Assembly (NCBI RefSeq): GCF_032716425.1
Contig: NZ_CP090419.1
Coordinates: 855,001 to 919,000 of the forward strand
Reading direction: 5' to 3'
Source of the DNA: Pseudoalteromonas sp. N1230-9
Lineage (GTDB): Bacteria > Pseudomonadota > Gammaproteobacteria > Enterobacterales > Alteromonadaceae
Length of the DNA stretch: 64,000 nt
Shown here: positions 11,093 to 20,036 of the stretch, piece by piece
How the letters are laid out: every line of letters begins with the position of its first letter
How positions within the stretch are numbered: position 1 is the stretch's first letter
Program-made: the position numbers and the translations under genes
Notes under the pieces: model-generated
The model's database searches: none
What the model was told of the DNA's origin: nothing
Seen by the model: the letters and a program-made list of their open reading frames with translations, nothing else

Positions 11093-11950
11093 ATGAAGGC
11101 CATCAAGTTTGCACTCTTAGGTGTTTTATTTTATTTACCAACATTGGCTCAAGCTCATGAAATTAAACAGCCACAGCGTATTGTTGCTTTAGCGCCGCAT
11201 ATCGTTGAAAACCTATTTGCGATTGGAGCAGGAGAGCGCATTGTTGGTACCGTTGACTATGCAGACTTTCCTCAGCAAGCGAATGATATCGAACGGGTAG
11301 GTGGCTATTACGGTATTAACATGGAAAAACTGTTGTCGTTAAAACCTGACCTTGTTTTGGCTTGGAAAACGGGCAACAAAGCCGACGATCTCGCTTACAT
11401 TGAAAAATTAGGCATTCCGGTAGCGTACAGCAACCCAAATCAGGTTGATAATGTGGCTGATGAGCTGCGTAAACTAGGCACACTTACGCATTTGCAAACA
11501 AAGGCAAATAAAGTGGCTAAAGAGTTTGAAGTTAAGCTGAGTGCTATTCGTGCAGCCCAAGAGGGTAAAACGACTGTTTCGGTGTTTTATCAATTATGGC
11601 CTGAGCCGATGATGACAGTGGGTGGAAATACTTGGATCAATCAGCTATTAACTATTTGTCATGCGGATAATGTGTTTGCTAATAGCGATACAGACTACCC
11701 GCGCATTAGTATTGAAAACGTATTGGTAGCAGAGCCAGAAGTCATCATCATCCCAGATGAAAAATCGAAAAAGCCTCAGCCTAAAATTGATTGGCGACAA
11801 TGGCCAGAAATGCCAGCGGTGCAGCATAACCAATTTATTAGTGTGAACGCAGATTTATTGCACCGTTTTACAACCCGTATGCTTGATGGTTTGACTGATA
11901 TGTGTGGTAAAATAGACGTTTCTCGTCAGCAAATACAGGCTTCAAAATGA
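11093..11950 (+). CDS. btuF: cobalamin-binding periplasmic protein
   Basis: The 285-residue protein starts with a signal peptide ([14 protein letters not shown], cleavage expected before HEIK). A class III periplasmic binding fold of the BtuF/FepB type follows, with [19 protein letters not shown] at the start of the mature part and LKPDLVLAW in the first lobe. It would capture cobalamin in the periplasm and deliver it to BtuCD. As the last transport gene of the riboswitch operon it brackets the cob genes with btuDC. Its stop overlaps the ung start in ATGA. Confidence 0.9.
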   Translation: MKAIKFALLGVLFYLPTLAQAHEIKQPQRIVALAPHIVENLFAIGAGERIVGTVDYADFPQQANDIERVGGYYGINMEKLLSLKPDLVLAWKTGNKADDLAYIEKLGIPVAYSNPNQVDNVADELRKLGTLTHLQTKANKVAKEFEVKLSAIRAAQEGKTTVSVFYQLWPEPMMTVGGNTWINQLLTICHADNVFANSDTDYPRISIENVLVAEPEVIIIPDEKSKKPQPKIDWRQWPEMPAVQHNQFISVNADLLHRFTTRMLDGLTDMCGKIDVSRQQIQASK

Positions 11951-12621
11951 ATGATTGGCAAACATTTTTAGATACCGAGCTTGCTAAACCCTACATGCAA
12001 GAAACTCTTCAATATGTGGCCGATAGACGCGCAGCAGGCGTTAGCGTTTATCCAAAAGATGAACAGGTATTTTCAGCTTTTGATGCCACACCATTAAGTG
12101 AAATCAAAGTGGTTATTTTAGGTCAAGATCCTTACCACGGAGAAGGCCAAGCCCATGGTTTGTGCTTTTCGGTATTGCCTGAAGTTAAAAAGTTACCTCC
12201 TTCTTTGAAAAATATGTACAAAGAGTTGGCAACCGATATTGATGGTTTTGAAGTACCTCACCATGGCTATTTGCAAAGCTGGGCCGAGCAAGGTGTGTTT
12301 TTACTTAACACCGTACTGACGGTCGAGCAAGGGCTGGCTCATTCTCATAAGCACCTTGGCTGGGAGCAATTTACCGATGCAGTGATTGCGCTTATCAATC
12401 AACATTGTGAGGGGGTGGTGTTTATATTATGGGGCGCATATGCTCAGAAAAAAGGTAAACACATTGATACCTCGCGTCATCATGTGATTCAAGGTCCGCA
12501 TCCATCACCGCTTTCTGCTCACCGTGGCTTTTTTGGTTGTCAGCACTTTTCAAAAACAAACCAGCTACTTAGCGATCAAAATAAAACGCCAGTAAATTGG
12601 TCTTTACCACAAATTCTATAA
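11947..12621 (+). CDS. ung: uracil-DNA glycosylase
   Basis: The 224-residue family 1 uracil-DNA glycosylase carries the catalytic water-activating motif [17 protein letters not shown] near residue 60 and the DNA-intercalation motif [13 protein letters not shown] near residue 186. It removes uracil from DNA to start base-excision repair. The ATG lies in an ATGA overlap with btuF, so translation is probably coupled to the cobalamin operon. No clear separate promoter was seen. An intrinsic terminator follows ten bases after the stop. Confidence 0.97.
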   Translation: MNDWQTFLDTELAKPYMQETLQYVADRRAAGVSVYPKDEQVFSAFDATPLSEIKVVILGQDPYHGEGQAHGLCFSVLPEVKKLPPSLKNMYKELATDIDGFEVPHHGYLQSWAEQGVFLLNTVLTVEQGLAHSHKHLGWEQFTDAVIALINQHCEGVVFILWGAYAQKKGKHIDTSRHHVIQGPHPSPLSAHRGFFGCQHFSKTNQLLSDQNKTPVNWSLPQIL

Positions 12622-12630
12622 CAGAAATGC

Positions 12631-12652
12631 AAAAGGCCCAATTGGGCCTTTG
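12631..12652. terminator. bidirectional terminator between ung and the DUF3545-like gene
   Basis: The perfect inverted repeat AAAGGCCCAATTGGGCCTTT sits between the convergent genes ung and the small minus-strand gene. A-rich and T-rich flanks on both sides allow it to work in both directions. Confidence 0.8.
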
Positions 12653-12655
12653 AAT

Positions 12656-12847
12656 TTACAAAAAGTCTAGCTCATCAATAGCAATACTATCTGTAAAGTA
12701 GTCTAACTCCTGTAGTTCTTTGCGTAATCTATGTTTATCTTTTAACGCTTCGATTTCACGCCATTTTCTCTTCTTATTTTTTGTAGAGGTCTTTCTTGTT
12801 TTATTAGGACCTTCTAATATTTCTAAAATATCGTCTAGGCTATCCAT
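12656..12847 (-). CDS. small DUF3545-like protein
   Basis: The 63-residue, highly charged protein has an acidic start (MDSLDDILEILEG), a lysine-rich middle (NKKRKWREIEALKDKHRLRK) and an acidic end. The central KWREIEAxKDxxRLRKEL block is what I remember as the DUF3545 family of short gammaproteobacterial proteins of unknown function. That assignment is from memory. Helical, possibly coiled-coil structure is likely and no membrane segment is present. The ribosome site AGGAG lies upstream of the ATG. The gene stands alone between ung and talB. Confidence 0.7.
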   Translation of the reverse strand: MDSLDDILEILEGPNKTRKTSTKNKKRKWREIEALKDKHRLRKELQELDYFTDSIAIDELDFL

Positions 12848-12987
12848 GAACTTCTCCTATTGATTTTTTGAACCTCGGAAATACCTATACCACAGGCTGC
12901 TTAAAAATAGAATAAAAAAGTGACAATACTGTTACAGAACTGTGATTGATAGATGAATAGATCAAGAGTTTAGTTATTTTAGAAACA

Positions 12988-13013
12988 AAAACGCCACCGA
13001 GCGGTGGCGTTTC
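12988..13013 (-). terminator. terminator of the transaldolase gene
   Basis: The perfect stem AAACGCCACC / GGTGGCGTTT lies just beyond the talB stop on the minus strand. It is followed there by TTTTTGTTTC, giving an intrinsic terminator. Confidence 0.88.
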
Positions 13014-13033
13014 AAAAAATGCTGCTGTTCGAA

Positions 13034-13984
13034 TTACATCGCTTTAAAGCGAGCTTCTAATTCAATTTGAGCTTGTGCGAATGAGCGGATACCTTCAGCT
13101 AGTTTCTCTGTTGCCATTGCATCTTGGTTGTGTAACCAGCGGAACTGGCTTTCAGTTAGCGGTGCTGGTTTTTCTTCAACAGTAAAGTCGCTCTCTAGTA
13201 GGTACTCTTGTGCATCAGTTAATTGGCCTAACTCTTCTAAAAGAGCAGGGCTAATCGTTAACTTATCACAGCCCGTAAGCGCGATGATCTCGCCTGTGTT
13301 ACGGAAGCTTGCGCCCATAACAACCGTTTTGTAATCGTGGCGTTTGTAGAATTCGTAAATGCTACGTACTGATTGCACACCAGGATCGTTTAGCGGATCT
13401 GTTGGTTTTTCCATACCGTTAGCAACGTGCCAATCTAGAATACGGCCAACAAATGGTGAAATTAAAAATACATTTGCATCGGCACATGCGCGGGCTTGTG
13501 CTTCAGAGAATAGCAGCGTTAAGTTACACTTAGTGCCTTCTTTTTCAAGCTGTTCTGCGGCTTTGATACCTTCCCACGTTGATGCAACTTTGATTAATAT
13601 TTTATCTTTGCTCACGCCTTCTTTTTCGTAAAGGCTCAGTAAAGTGTGAGCTTTGTCGATAGTCGCTTGGGTATCAAATGATAAACGAGCGTCTACTTCT
13701 GTTGAGATATAGCCTGGTACGATTTCGCTAATTTCTTTACCGATTAATACAGCAAAGTAATCACATGCTAACTCAAGTTGTTTAGCTGCATCTTGCTCGG
13801 TCTCTTTAGCGTACTGCCACGCTTTATCTAAATAAGGCTTATACGCTTCAATTTCACTGGCTTTTAAAAGTAAAGATGGGTTTGTTGTTGCATCTTCTGG
13901 TTGGTGCTTTTTGATAGCTTCGATATCACCTGTATCTGCAACAATAGATGAATGCTGTTTAAGCCTTTGTAGTGCTGAAGTCAT
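13034..13984 (-). CDS. tal: transaldolase
   Basis: The 316-residue class I (TalA/TalB type) transaldolase transfers a dihydroxyacetone unit in the non-oxidative pentose phosphate pathway. The N-terminal [12 protein letters not shown] contains the conserved TTNPSL. The Schiff-base lysine lies in [16 protein letters not shown] at residue 132, as in E. coli Tal[11 protein letters not shown] is the phosphate-binding block. A TATAAT -10 box can be read on the minus strand at 14022-14027. The gene is monocistronic with its own terminator. Confidence 0.97.
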   Translation of the reverse strand: MTSALQRLKQHSSIVADTGDIEAIKKHQPEDATTNPSLLLKASEIEAYKPYLDKAWQYAKETEQDAAKQLELACDYFAVLIGKEISEIVPGYISTEVDARLSFDTQATIDKAHTLLSLYEKEGVSKDKILIKVASTWEGIKAAEQLEKEGTKCNLTLLFSEAQARACADANVFLISPFVGRILDWHVANGMEKPTDPLNDPGVQSVRSIYEFYKRHDYKTVVMGASFRNTGEIIALTGCDKLTISPALLEELGQLTDAQEYLLESDFTVEEKPAPLTESQFRWLHNQDAMATEKLAEGIRSFAQAQIELEARFKAM

Positions 13985-14205
13985 TTGCTTTCCTCATTCC
14001 AAGCAAGTTAAAAGAAAATCCATTATAGCGGCCTTAATACTGCAACACTATGACAGTGTTTAATAGGTTATATGTCCTTAATTTAGAAAACCAAGGCATT
14101 AGGTGTAAAAATGCAGTGTATCAAGGCAGGATGAAACAAAACGTGCATTTTGATTCAATTAATGTTGAAATTGACATCAAACAAATTACAAGTCAATAGC
14201 TAACT

Positions 14206-14985
14206 ATGATCACTGTTATTTCACCAGCAAAAAATTTAGATTACGAAACACCAGCCACGACCGATAAATTCACTCAACCTGAATTACTCGAGCACAGCGA
14301 AGAGTTAATGTCAGTTTGCCGTGATTTAACACCTGCTCAAATTGGTAGCTTGATGAAAATCAGCGATAAACTAGCTGGTTTAAACGCAGCACGATTCGCT
14401 GAGTGGTCACAGCCCTTTACTACCGATAACGCAAAACAAGCAGTGCTAGCATTTAATGGTGATGTGTATGGTGGTTTAGATGCTGCAACATTGACAAGTT
14501 CAGAGCTAGATTATGCACAATCTCACTTACGTATTCTGTCTGGTCTTTACGGTGTGCTGAAGCCGCTTGATTTAATGCAAGCTTATCGCCTTGAGATGGG
14601 CACAAAGCTTGAAAACCCACGTGGTAAAAACCTCTATGAATTTTGGGGTAGCGTGATAGCCGAACAACTTAATACTGTGCTTGCCGAGCAAGATAGCAAG
14701 TATTTAGTTAATCTTGCTTCTAATGAGTATTTTAAAGCGGTTGATAAAAAAGCCTTAAATGCACAAATTATCACGCCACACTTTAAAGACTGTAAAAACG
14801 GCCAATATAAAGTGATCAGCTTTTATGCGAAAAAAGCTCGTGGCATGATGGCGCGTTACATCATTGAAAATAAAGTTACCCAATTGAGTGATTTAAAAGA
14901 TTTCACCGTTGCTGGTTATTACTTTAGTAGCGATGCAACAGCAAAAGAATTAGAGCCTGTTTTCTTACGCGAAGAGCAGAACTAA
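14206..14985 (+). CDS. yaaA: peroxide stress protein YaaA (DUF328)
   Basis: The 259-residue protein of the YaaA/UPF0246 family opens with [13 protein letters not shown]. It then has [39 protein letters not shown] and the C-terminal [20 protein letters not shown]. In E. coli YaaA limits free iron and protects DNA during peroxide stress, and family members bind DNA. It is transcribed divergently from talB, about 220 nt away, and ends at a clear terminator. Confidence 0.93.
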   Translation: MITVISPAKNLDYETPATTDKFTQPELLEHSEELMSVCRDLTPAQIGSLMKISDKLAGLNAARFAEWSQPFTTDNAKQAVLAFNGDVYGGLDAATLTSSELDYAQSHLRILSGLYGVLKPLDLMQAYRLEMGTKLENPRGKNLYEFWGSVIAEQLNTVLAEQDSKYLVNLASNEYFKAVDKKALNAQIITPHFKDCKNGQYKVISFYAKKARGMMARYIIENKVTQLSDLKDFTVAGYYFSSDATAKELEPVFLREEQN

Positions 14986-15008
14986 TTTTTAGTAAAATGA
15001 ATTAGAAG

Positions 15009-15032
15009 AGCCGTGCCAAGCACGGCTTTTTT
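15009..15032 (+). terminator. terminator of yaaA
   Basis: The stem AGCCGTG / CACGGCT with a short CCAAG loop is followed by six T. It lies 24 nt after the yaaA stop. Confidence 0.88.
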
Positions 15033-15113
15033 ATGGTTTTAATATACTAAATTAGAAATGGCGTTCATCTTGCTAAATACTTTGTTGAGCAATTAATTCA
15101 ACAAGGTATAAAA

Positions 15114-16049
15114 ATGTTAAAAATTCCGTCAGTAAGTGAAGCTGAAAAGCTGATAGAAGAAAAACTCGGTGGCTGGGTTGATATCATCATAAGCCATATT
15201 CCAAACTTTATTGTCGCAGTCATTATTACTATCGTGTTTTCACTGCTGGCGCGTATCGTTGGTTCAATGCTCAGAAAGCTACTACGCCGTTCGTTAGAGT
15301 CTTCGCAAATAGCAGACTTAATGTCGTCGATAGTAAAAGTCATCGTGTTGTGCGTAGGCTTATTTGTAGCCCTTGATTTCTTGGGGCTCAGAGGCACTGT
15401 CACCTCATTACTCGCGGGTGCGGGCATAGTTGGCCTTGCCATTGGTTTTGCCTTTCAGGATATGACAGAGAATCTTATAGCAGGTATTGCTATGGGTATT
15501 CGCAAACCATTTAAAACGGGTGATGTAATTCGCACCGAAAGCGTGTTTGGTACTGTTAAGGCGATTAACCTTAGAAACACTCTTATCGAAAACTTTTATG
15601 GGCAACTTATCTTGGTGCCTAACAAGATTCTGTTTAGAAATATACTCAGCAATTACAGTACATTAGGTGTGCGTCGTATCGAGGTGCCTGTGGGTATTTC
15701 GTATGCCGACGACCCCGAGCAAGCCGCTGAGGTGATTGTTAAAAAAATCAATGAGTTTGATTTTGTTATTAAACAAGAAGAAACCGCGGTTTACGCCGAA
15801 AGCTTTGGTGATAGCAGCGTTAACTTACTGGTTTGGTTTTGGATTAAATACCCAGGTGAAGCGGATTTCATGACCGTTCGCCATAAGGCTGTTGTGGCAG
15901 TTAGAAACGCGCTAAGCGAAGCTGACATGACCATCCCATTCCCAATCCGCACGTTAGATTTTGGTATCAAAGGCGGCGAGAAATTAAACGCCATGATAAG
16001 CGAAAGACAGCAAGATAAAGACGCAGATACTCAAGTAACCGATGAGTAA
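15114..16049 (+). CDS. small-conductance mechanosensitive channel, MscS family
   Basis: The 311-residue protein has transmembrane segments at about residues 28-48 and 78-98. A pore helix rich in Gly and Ala (LLAGAGIVGLAIGFAFQDM, about 102-120) follows, then the MscS cytoplasmic beta domain (FKTGDVIRTESVFGTVKAI, LVPNKILF). It would release solutes on hypo-osmotic shock. It has three predicted transmembrane helices and E. coli MscS-like size. AAGG precedes the ATG. The gene is monocistronic. Confidence 0.92.
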   Translation: MLKIPSVSEAEKLIEEKLGGWVDIIISHIPNFIVAVIITIVFSLLARIVGSMLRKLLRRSLESSQIADLMSSIVKVIVLCVGLFVALDFLGLRGTVTSLLAGAGIVGLAIGFAFQDMTENLIAGIAMGIRKPFKTGDVIRTESVFGTVKAINLRNTLIENFYGQLILVPNKILFRNILSNYSTLGVRRIEVPVGISYADDPEQAAEVIVKKINEFDFVIKQEETAVYAESFGDSSVNLLVWFWIKYPGEADFMTVRHKAVVAVRNALSEADMTIPFPIRTLDFGIKGGEKLNAMISERQQDKDADTQVTDE

Positions 16050-16139
16050 AATTTACAGACTCATTGGCGTGATTTACACAGGGAAGTGTGGTTGTGGGGG
16101 AGTTTATTCGCAAAGAAAGTGATTAGTAATAAAGTAAAA

Positions 16140-16933
16140 TTATTTGTTAATTCTCATATAATACTCAAACTCCTCTCTACTTATATTAGTTATTGAAAAG
16201 TTTGGTATAACTTGCTTTGTTGCAGGAATAGCTCTCGTTTCCAGAGGGAAGTGCCAAATATTAAAGTCATTGTTCGGCATTGTATCGTATGCTAGAGAAT
16301 CCCAACCTAGAAGACTTGCCATTTTACTTATAGCTATTTTCTTAGCTAGCTGCATTTGTGCCGAAGGATTAAAAAACAATTGATAACTGCTGTTAACTGC
16401 ACCAGTTAATATATCTACTGTTTGTAAGCCCCAGTGATATTTAGAATCTTCCATTGCAACATGATGTACTTTTGAACATGTTGGCAGCTTCGCTAACATA
16501 TGATTTGTTACTATCTGCATTACTTCATTTTGTTTTGAATAAGAGCTAGATTTTTGATCTGCAAAGACAGTTATTTTTGCATTTTTCGAACGGCTACTCT
16601 CACGGATGAGGAAATCATAAGTTGTGTAAAAAGCTGTCTCCTCATTGCTATGCCACTTTCTATAAGGTTGTTTATGTACTGCTATAGCATGAAATGAAAC
16701 AGGACTAGTTAATATGAATCTCAATATATCTATACATAAATTTATCTGACCAGCACTTTTCCTAACTTTTTCCCATTTTATTTCACCTTGTAGACCACTA
16801 TTATCGTAAATGTCAGAAATCTTTTGATTGAATGCAGCGAAGTAGTGCTTGGGAATAGCAATTATACCTATCGTGTGGCAGGGACATCCTTTTGAGGTGC
16901 ACTTTCATCGGCAAATGCAAATATTTCATCCAT
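16140..16933 (-). pseudogene. DUF3800-like gene broken by a single-base frameshift
   Basis: Reading on the minus strand from the ATG at 16933, which has AAGGAA upstream, gives MDEIFAFADESAPQ and then a stop after 21 codons. A shift near 16890-16893 opens a second frame (IGIIAIPKHYFAAFNQKI, later IKWEKV) that runs without interruption into the long frame ending at 16140. The start with ADES, the central VFADQKSSSY and the late SKYHWGLQTVDILTGAV fit the DUF3800 pattern (an N-terminal DES and a C-terminal LQxADxxxGA), a family of uncharacterised RNase H-like proteins. Restoring one A in the four-base A run rejoins the frames to about 264 residues. It is AT-rich and lies in an accessory pocket. 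A sequencing error or programmed shift cannot be excluded. Confidence 0.72.
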
Positions 16934-17059
16934 GACTCAAATTCCTTTTGACTCTCAATAATTTGGTTGTTTATAAACTGCACAAATAAATAATAAAAAC
17001 ATTCTTAACAAATTAACTAAGGAAATACTACCGGAAAGTTATCTTCAGTAGCTGATGTT

Positions 17060-17172
17060 CGCGCGAAATAAATTTCACGCCTAGGGTGAGCCGTTTTGAC
17101 TTAGCGCTTAAAATTTACGGCTTAAAGCTTTTAATTACCGCGTTGGTTTTTGCTCCGCCTCAAATTTTAACC
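17060..17172. repeat. interspersed repeat, copy 1 (upstream of higBA)
   Basis: This is an intergenic element starting GCGCGAAATAAATTTCACGC, which can fold on itself. It continues with TTTTGACTTAG, TTAAAATTTACGGCTT, AAGCT and a GTTGG...CTCAAA tail. It matches copy 2 at 17898 in the same orientation over about 70 nt, with roughly ten differences. The remaining non-coding stretch around it, from the DUF3800 start to higB, holds only the higBA promoter. Confidence 0.75.
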
Positions 17173-17212
17173 CACGGGCTATTCCCCCTAAGTAAGGGGG
17201 TTACATTTTAAG

Positions 17213-17247
17213 TGGACACCTGTTGCGCAACACGCTACACTTTGGCA
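17213..17247 (+). promoter_or_regulatory. higBA promoter with palindromic operator
   Basis: A -35 box TGGACA (17213-17218) and a -10 box TACACT (17236-17241) are separated by 17 bp. Between them lies the perfect 12-bp palindrome TGTTGCGCAACA (17221-17232), well placed as an operator for the HigA antitoxin. The expected transcription start falls on or next to the ATG at 17248, so the transcript would be leaderless. No Shine-Dalgarno sequence precedes that ATG. Confidence 0.65.
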
Positions 17248-17526
17248 ATGATCAAGACATTCAAACATAAAGGCTTGAAAAAGTTCTTCGAGACTGGAAG
17301 CAAAGCAGGGATTCAAGCCAAACACGAGCGCCGTTTGAGAATGCAACTAGCCGCTATAGATACCGCTTCGATTATTGAAGATATCGACTTACCCGGATTT
17401 AAGTTGCACCCATTAAAAGGCAATCGAGATGGTGTTTGGTCAATAACTGTAAATGGTAATTGGCGAGTAACATTTGAATTCAAAGATGGTAACGCCTACA
17501 TATTAAACTACGAGGATTATCACTAA
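17248..17526 (+). CDS. higB: HigB/RelE-type toxin of a type II toxin-antitoxin system
   Basis: The 92-residue protein has the HigB pattern: MIKTFKHKGLKKFFETGSKA at the start, LRMQLAAIDTA, LPGFKLHPLKG, and the C-terminal WSITVNGNWRVTFEF. HigB toxins cleave mRNA at the ribosome. I chose the ATG at 17248 rather than a longer frame from 17212, because the family begins with MIK and the promoter lies in between. The toxin precedes the antitoxin, as is usual for higBA, with a one-base overlap. Confidence 0.92.
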   Translation: MIKTFKHKGLKKFFETGSKAGIQAKHERRLRMQLAAIDTASIIEDIDLPGFKLHPLKGNRDGVWSITVNGNWRVTFEFKDGNAYILNYEDYH

Positions 17527-17819
17527 TGACTATGCATAATCCACCGCATCCGGGTGAATTTATTTCCGATGTATATATGGAGCCTTTCGGTTACAGCTGT
17601 AGATTTGTCGCGAAACAGTTGGATGTCTCACCTTCAACTCTTAACAGAGTCCTTAAGGGGCAGAGCTCTATTACTCCTGAAATGGCATTAAGGTTATCTA
17701 AGGCTTTGGGTAGAAGCCCTGAAAGTTGGCTATCGATGCAGGATAATTACAATCTTTGGCAAGCTAAACAAAACGTTAACCTTACCAAGGTACACCCTAT
17801 TAGTTTTGCAGTGGCGTAA
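17526..17819 (+). CDS. higA: HigA antitoxin, XRE-family regulator
   Basis: The 97-residue HigA-family protein has the typical opening PPHPGEFISD and a helix-turn-helix domain (VAKQLDVSPSTLNRVLKGQS, then SITPEMALRLSKALGRSPESWL). It ends with LWQAKQNV. It would neutralise HigB and repress the shared promoter, probably at the palindrome at 17221. The start is the ATG overlapping the higB stop (TAATG); a second ATG lies two codons later. Confidence 0.93.
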   Translation: MTMHNPPHPGEFISDVYMEPFGYSCRFVAKQLDVSPSTLNRVLKGQSSITPEMALRLSKALGRSPESWLSMQDNYNLWQAKQNVNLTKVHPISFAVA

Positions 17820-17897
17820 TGAGAATAATCACAAGCTTGCTGCTACTTTGGCTGTTCACCTGAAATTTTTTGTGTGTTATTTACAGGAAATAAGCCA

Positions 17898-18010
17898 TCG
17901 CGCGAAATAAATTTCACGCCTACGATGAGTTATTTTGACTTAGAGTTTAAAATTTACGGCTTCAAGCTAGGTTCCCGTGTTGGGTTTCGCTACGCTCAAA
18001 CCAACCTACC
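17898..18010. repeat. interspersed repeat, copy 2 (downstream of higBA)
   Basis: This is a direct copy of the element at 17060. It begins CGCGCGAAATAAATTTCACG, continues through TTTTGACTTAG and TTAAAATTTACGGCTT, and ends in the hairpin-forming tail GTTGGGTTTCGCTACGC followed by CAAACCAACC. Tails of this kind recur in intergenic regions of marine gammaproteobacteria, as far as I recall. With copy 1 it brackets higBA. Confidence 0.75.
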
Positions 18011-18027
18011 TTAAAGTTTTGTTCTAC

Positions 18028-18064
18028 AAAAAAGCGCAAGCAGTTTAACTGGTTGCGCTTTTTA
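18028..18064 (-). terminator. terminator of serA
   Basis: The long stem AAAGCGCAA-G-CAGTT / AACTG-G-TTGCGCTTT has a short loop and one internal mismatch. Read on the minus strand after the serA stop it ends in a T-run. It lies between repeat copy 2 and serA. Confidence 0.88.
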
Positions 18065-18084
18065 ATGATTCTATATGCGAATGA

Positions 18085-19314
18085 TTAGTGGAGGATACGT
18101 GCTCTGATTGTACCTTCAACGGCACTTAGTTCTTTGAGGGCTACTTCAGAGTGGTCGGTATCTACATCGATGACCACGTAACCAATCGCTTCGTCAGTTT
18201 GTAAGTACTGGGCGGCGATGTTGATGCCGTGCTGTGCAAACGCTTGGTTAATTTGCGTTAGAACACCTGGGCGGTTGTGGTGCACGTGTAATAAGCGGCT
18301 GCGGTTTGCAAGCTCAGGCAGTGATACTTCAGGGAAATTAACTGCCGTAATGGTTGAACCATTATCTGAGTACTTAGCAAGTTTGCCCGCTACTTCAATA
18401 CCGATATTTTCTTGTGCTTCTTGTGTTGAACCACCAATATGTGGAGTCAGAATTACGTTATCGAACTCGCGCAGCGGTGATACGAACTCTTCATCATTTG
18501 ATTTTGGTTCTACAGGGAATACGTCGATTGCTGCGCCGCTCAGCTTTTTATCACGCAATGATTCTGCTAATGCATCGATATCAACAACCGTACCGCGAGA
18601 AGCATTGATCAAGATGGCGCCTTGCTTCATTACTTCAAGCTCAGCCATACCAATTAGGTTTTTCGTTTGCGGTGTTTCTGGTACGTGTAAGCTAATCACA
18701 TCGGCACGTTGTAGTAACTGAGTTAGGTTATGAACTTGCGTTGCATTACCCAGTGTAAGCTTGTCTTCAATATCGTAAAACTCAACGTTCATACCGATGT
18801 TTTCAGCCATGATCCCTAGCTGTGTACCAATGTGGCCGTAACCAATAATACCTAACGTTTTACCACGTGCTTCAAATGAGCCGTTGGCAGATTTTAACCA
18901 ACCACCACGGTGCGCGAGAGCATTACGCTCTGGAATACCGCGAAGGAGTAATAAAATTTCACCTAGTACTAATTCTGCAACAGAACGGGTGTTTGAGAAT
19001 GGTGCGTTAAATACCGCAATACCACGTTCACGGGCGCCTTGCAGATCGACTTGGTTAGTACCGATACAGAAGCAGCCGATTGCCACGAGCTTATCAGCTG
19101 CTTCTAATACCGCTTCATTAATATGAGTGCGAGAACGAAGTCCTACAAAGTGCACATCTTTAATGCGCTCAATGAGCTCGTCTTCAGGTAAGGAGGTTTT
19201 TACGTAATCAATATTACTGTAGCCATTACGCTTAAGCGTTTCGACAGCACTTTGATGCACGCCTTCCAGCAAGAGAATTTTAATTTTGTCTTTTGCTAAC
19301 GATACCTTACTCAT
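18085..19314 (-). CDS. serA: D-3-phosphoglycerate dehydrogenase
   Basis: The 409-residue enzyme of the SerA family has the same domain order and about the same length as E. coli SerA. The Rossmann NAD site is LGIIGYGHIGTQLGI at about 153-167. It is followed by the catalytic Arg in INASRGTVVD, the Glu region DVFPVEP, and the His in LTPHIGGSTQEAQ. A C-terminal ACT domain (LLHVHHNRPGVLTQINQAF) would bind serine for feedback inhibition. It catalyses the first step of serine synthesis. The ATG lies 14 bp after the rpiA stop, so the two are co-transcribed. Confidence 0.97.
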   Translation of the reverse strand: MSKVSLAKDKIKILLLEGVHQSAVETLKRNGYSNIDYVKTSLPEDELIERIKDVHFVGLRSRTHINEAVLEAADKLVAIGCFCIGTNQVDLQGARERGIAVFNAPFSNTRSVAELVLGEILLLLRGIPERNALAHRGGWLKSANGSFEARGKTLGIIGYGHIGTQLGIMAENIGMNVEFYDIEDKLTLGNATQVHNLTQLLQRADVISLHVPETPQTKNLIGMAELEVMKQGAILINASRGTVVDIDALAESLRDKKLSGAAIDVFPVEPKSNDEEFVSPLREFDNVILTPHIGGSTQEAQENIGIEVAGKLAKYSDNGSTITAVNFPEVSLPELANRSRLLHVHHNRPGVLTQINQAFAQHGINIAAQYLQTDEAIGYVVIDVDTDHSEVALKELSAVEGTIRARILH

Positions 19315-19328
19315 ATCCTCATTCCTAT

Positions 19329-19982
19329 TTACTTGATTTGCGGCCCATTTTTGGTGCCGATAATGACTTTATCTGCACCGCGATGGGCAAATAAGCCGTT
19401 TGTTACTACACCCACAATCTGATTGATTGTTAGTTCTAATTCTTTGGCATTGCTGATATCTAAATTGTGCACGTCTAAAATGACGTTACCGTTATCTGTT
19501 ACAACACCTTCACGGTAAACAGGATCACCGCCTAGTTTTACGAGTTCACGAGCTACATAGCTGCGTGCCATTGGGATCACTTCAACCGGTAGTGGAAAAG
19601 CCCCTAATGTTGTTACTTCTTTAGATTCATCAACAATACAAACAAATTGTTTTGCGACTGCTGAAACGATTTTTTCACGTGTCAGCGCTGCACCACCGCC
19701 TTTGATCATTTCGTTGTGTGGGTTGATTTCGTCTGCGCCATCAACATACACATCAAGGCTTGATACCTCGTTTAGTTCAAACACTTCAATACCCAGTGCT
19801 TTTAACTTTTCAGTTGAAGCCTCAGAGCTTGAAACTGCACCAATAAGGGTGTCTTTTACAGTACCCAGTGCATCAATAAAATGATTGACTGTTGAGCCTG
19901 TACCTACACCAACAATGGTGTTTTCATTTACAAACTCAAGTGCTGCCCAGGCAGCGGCTTTTTTTAATTCATCTTGCGTCAT
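19329..19982 (-). CDS. rpiA: ribose-5-phosphate isomerase A
   Basis: The 217-residue RpiA carries the phosphate-binding loop [13 protein letters not shown] near residue 24, the catalytic region VDGADEINP with its Asp and Glu, [13 protein letters not shown], and the late [15 protein letters not shown]. It interconverts ribose-5-phosphate and ribulose-5-phosphate. serA follows closely. A TATACT box on the minus strand at 20019-20024 suggests a promoter in the short gap behind the cyclo-ligase gene. Confidence 0.97.
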   Translation of the reverse strand: MTQDELKKAAAWAALEFVNENTIVGVGTGSTVNHFIDALGTVKDTLIGAVSSSEASTEKLKALGIEVFELNEVSSLDVYVDGADEINPHNEMIKGGGAALTREKIVSAVAKQFVCIVDESKEVTTLGAFPLPVEVIPMARSYVARELVKLGGDPVYREGVVTDNGNVILDVHNLDISNAKELELTINQIVGVVTNGLFAHRGADKVIIGTKNGPQIK

Positions 19983-20036
19983 AATTATGTGCTCAGTTAG
20001 CTGTCAGAGAGGGCCTATAGTATACAAATAGTTTGC

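Noticed and set aside
17248..17819. Novel defence system formed by higBA with the DUF3800-like gene
   Set aside because: The genes lie on opposite strands, are separated by a repeat, and the DUF3800-like gene is broken. Nothing ties them into one operon.
17060..18010. Integron attC sites around the higBA cassette
   Set aside because: Copy 2 contains GTTGGGT, which fits the GTTRRRY core, but copy 1 has GTTGGTT and neither has a paired RYYYAAC core at the expected distance. No integrase is in view, so the elements are better called interspersed repeats.
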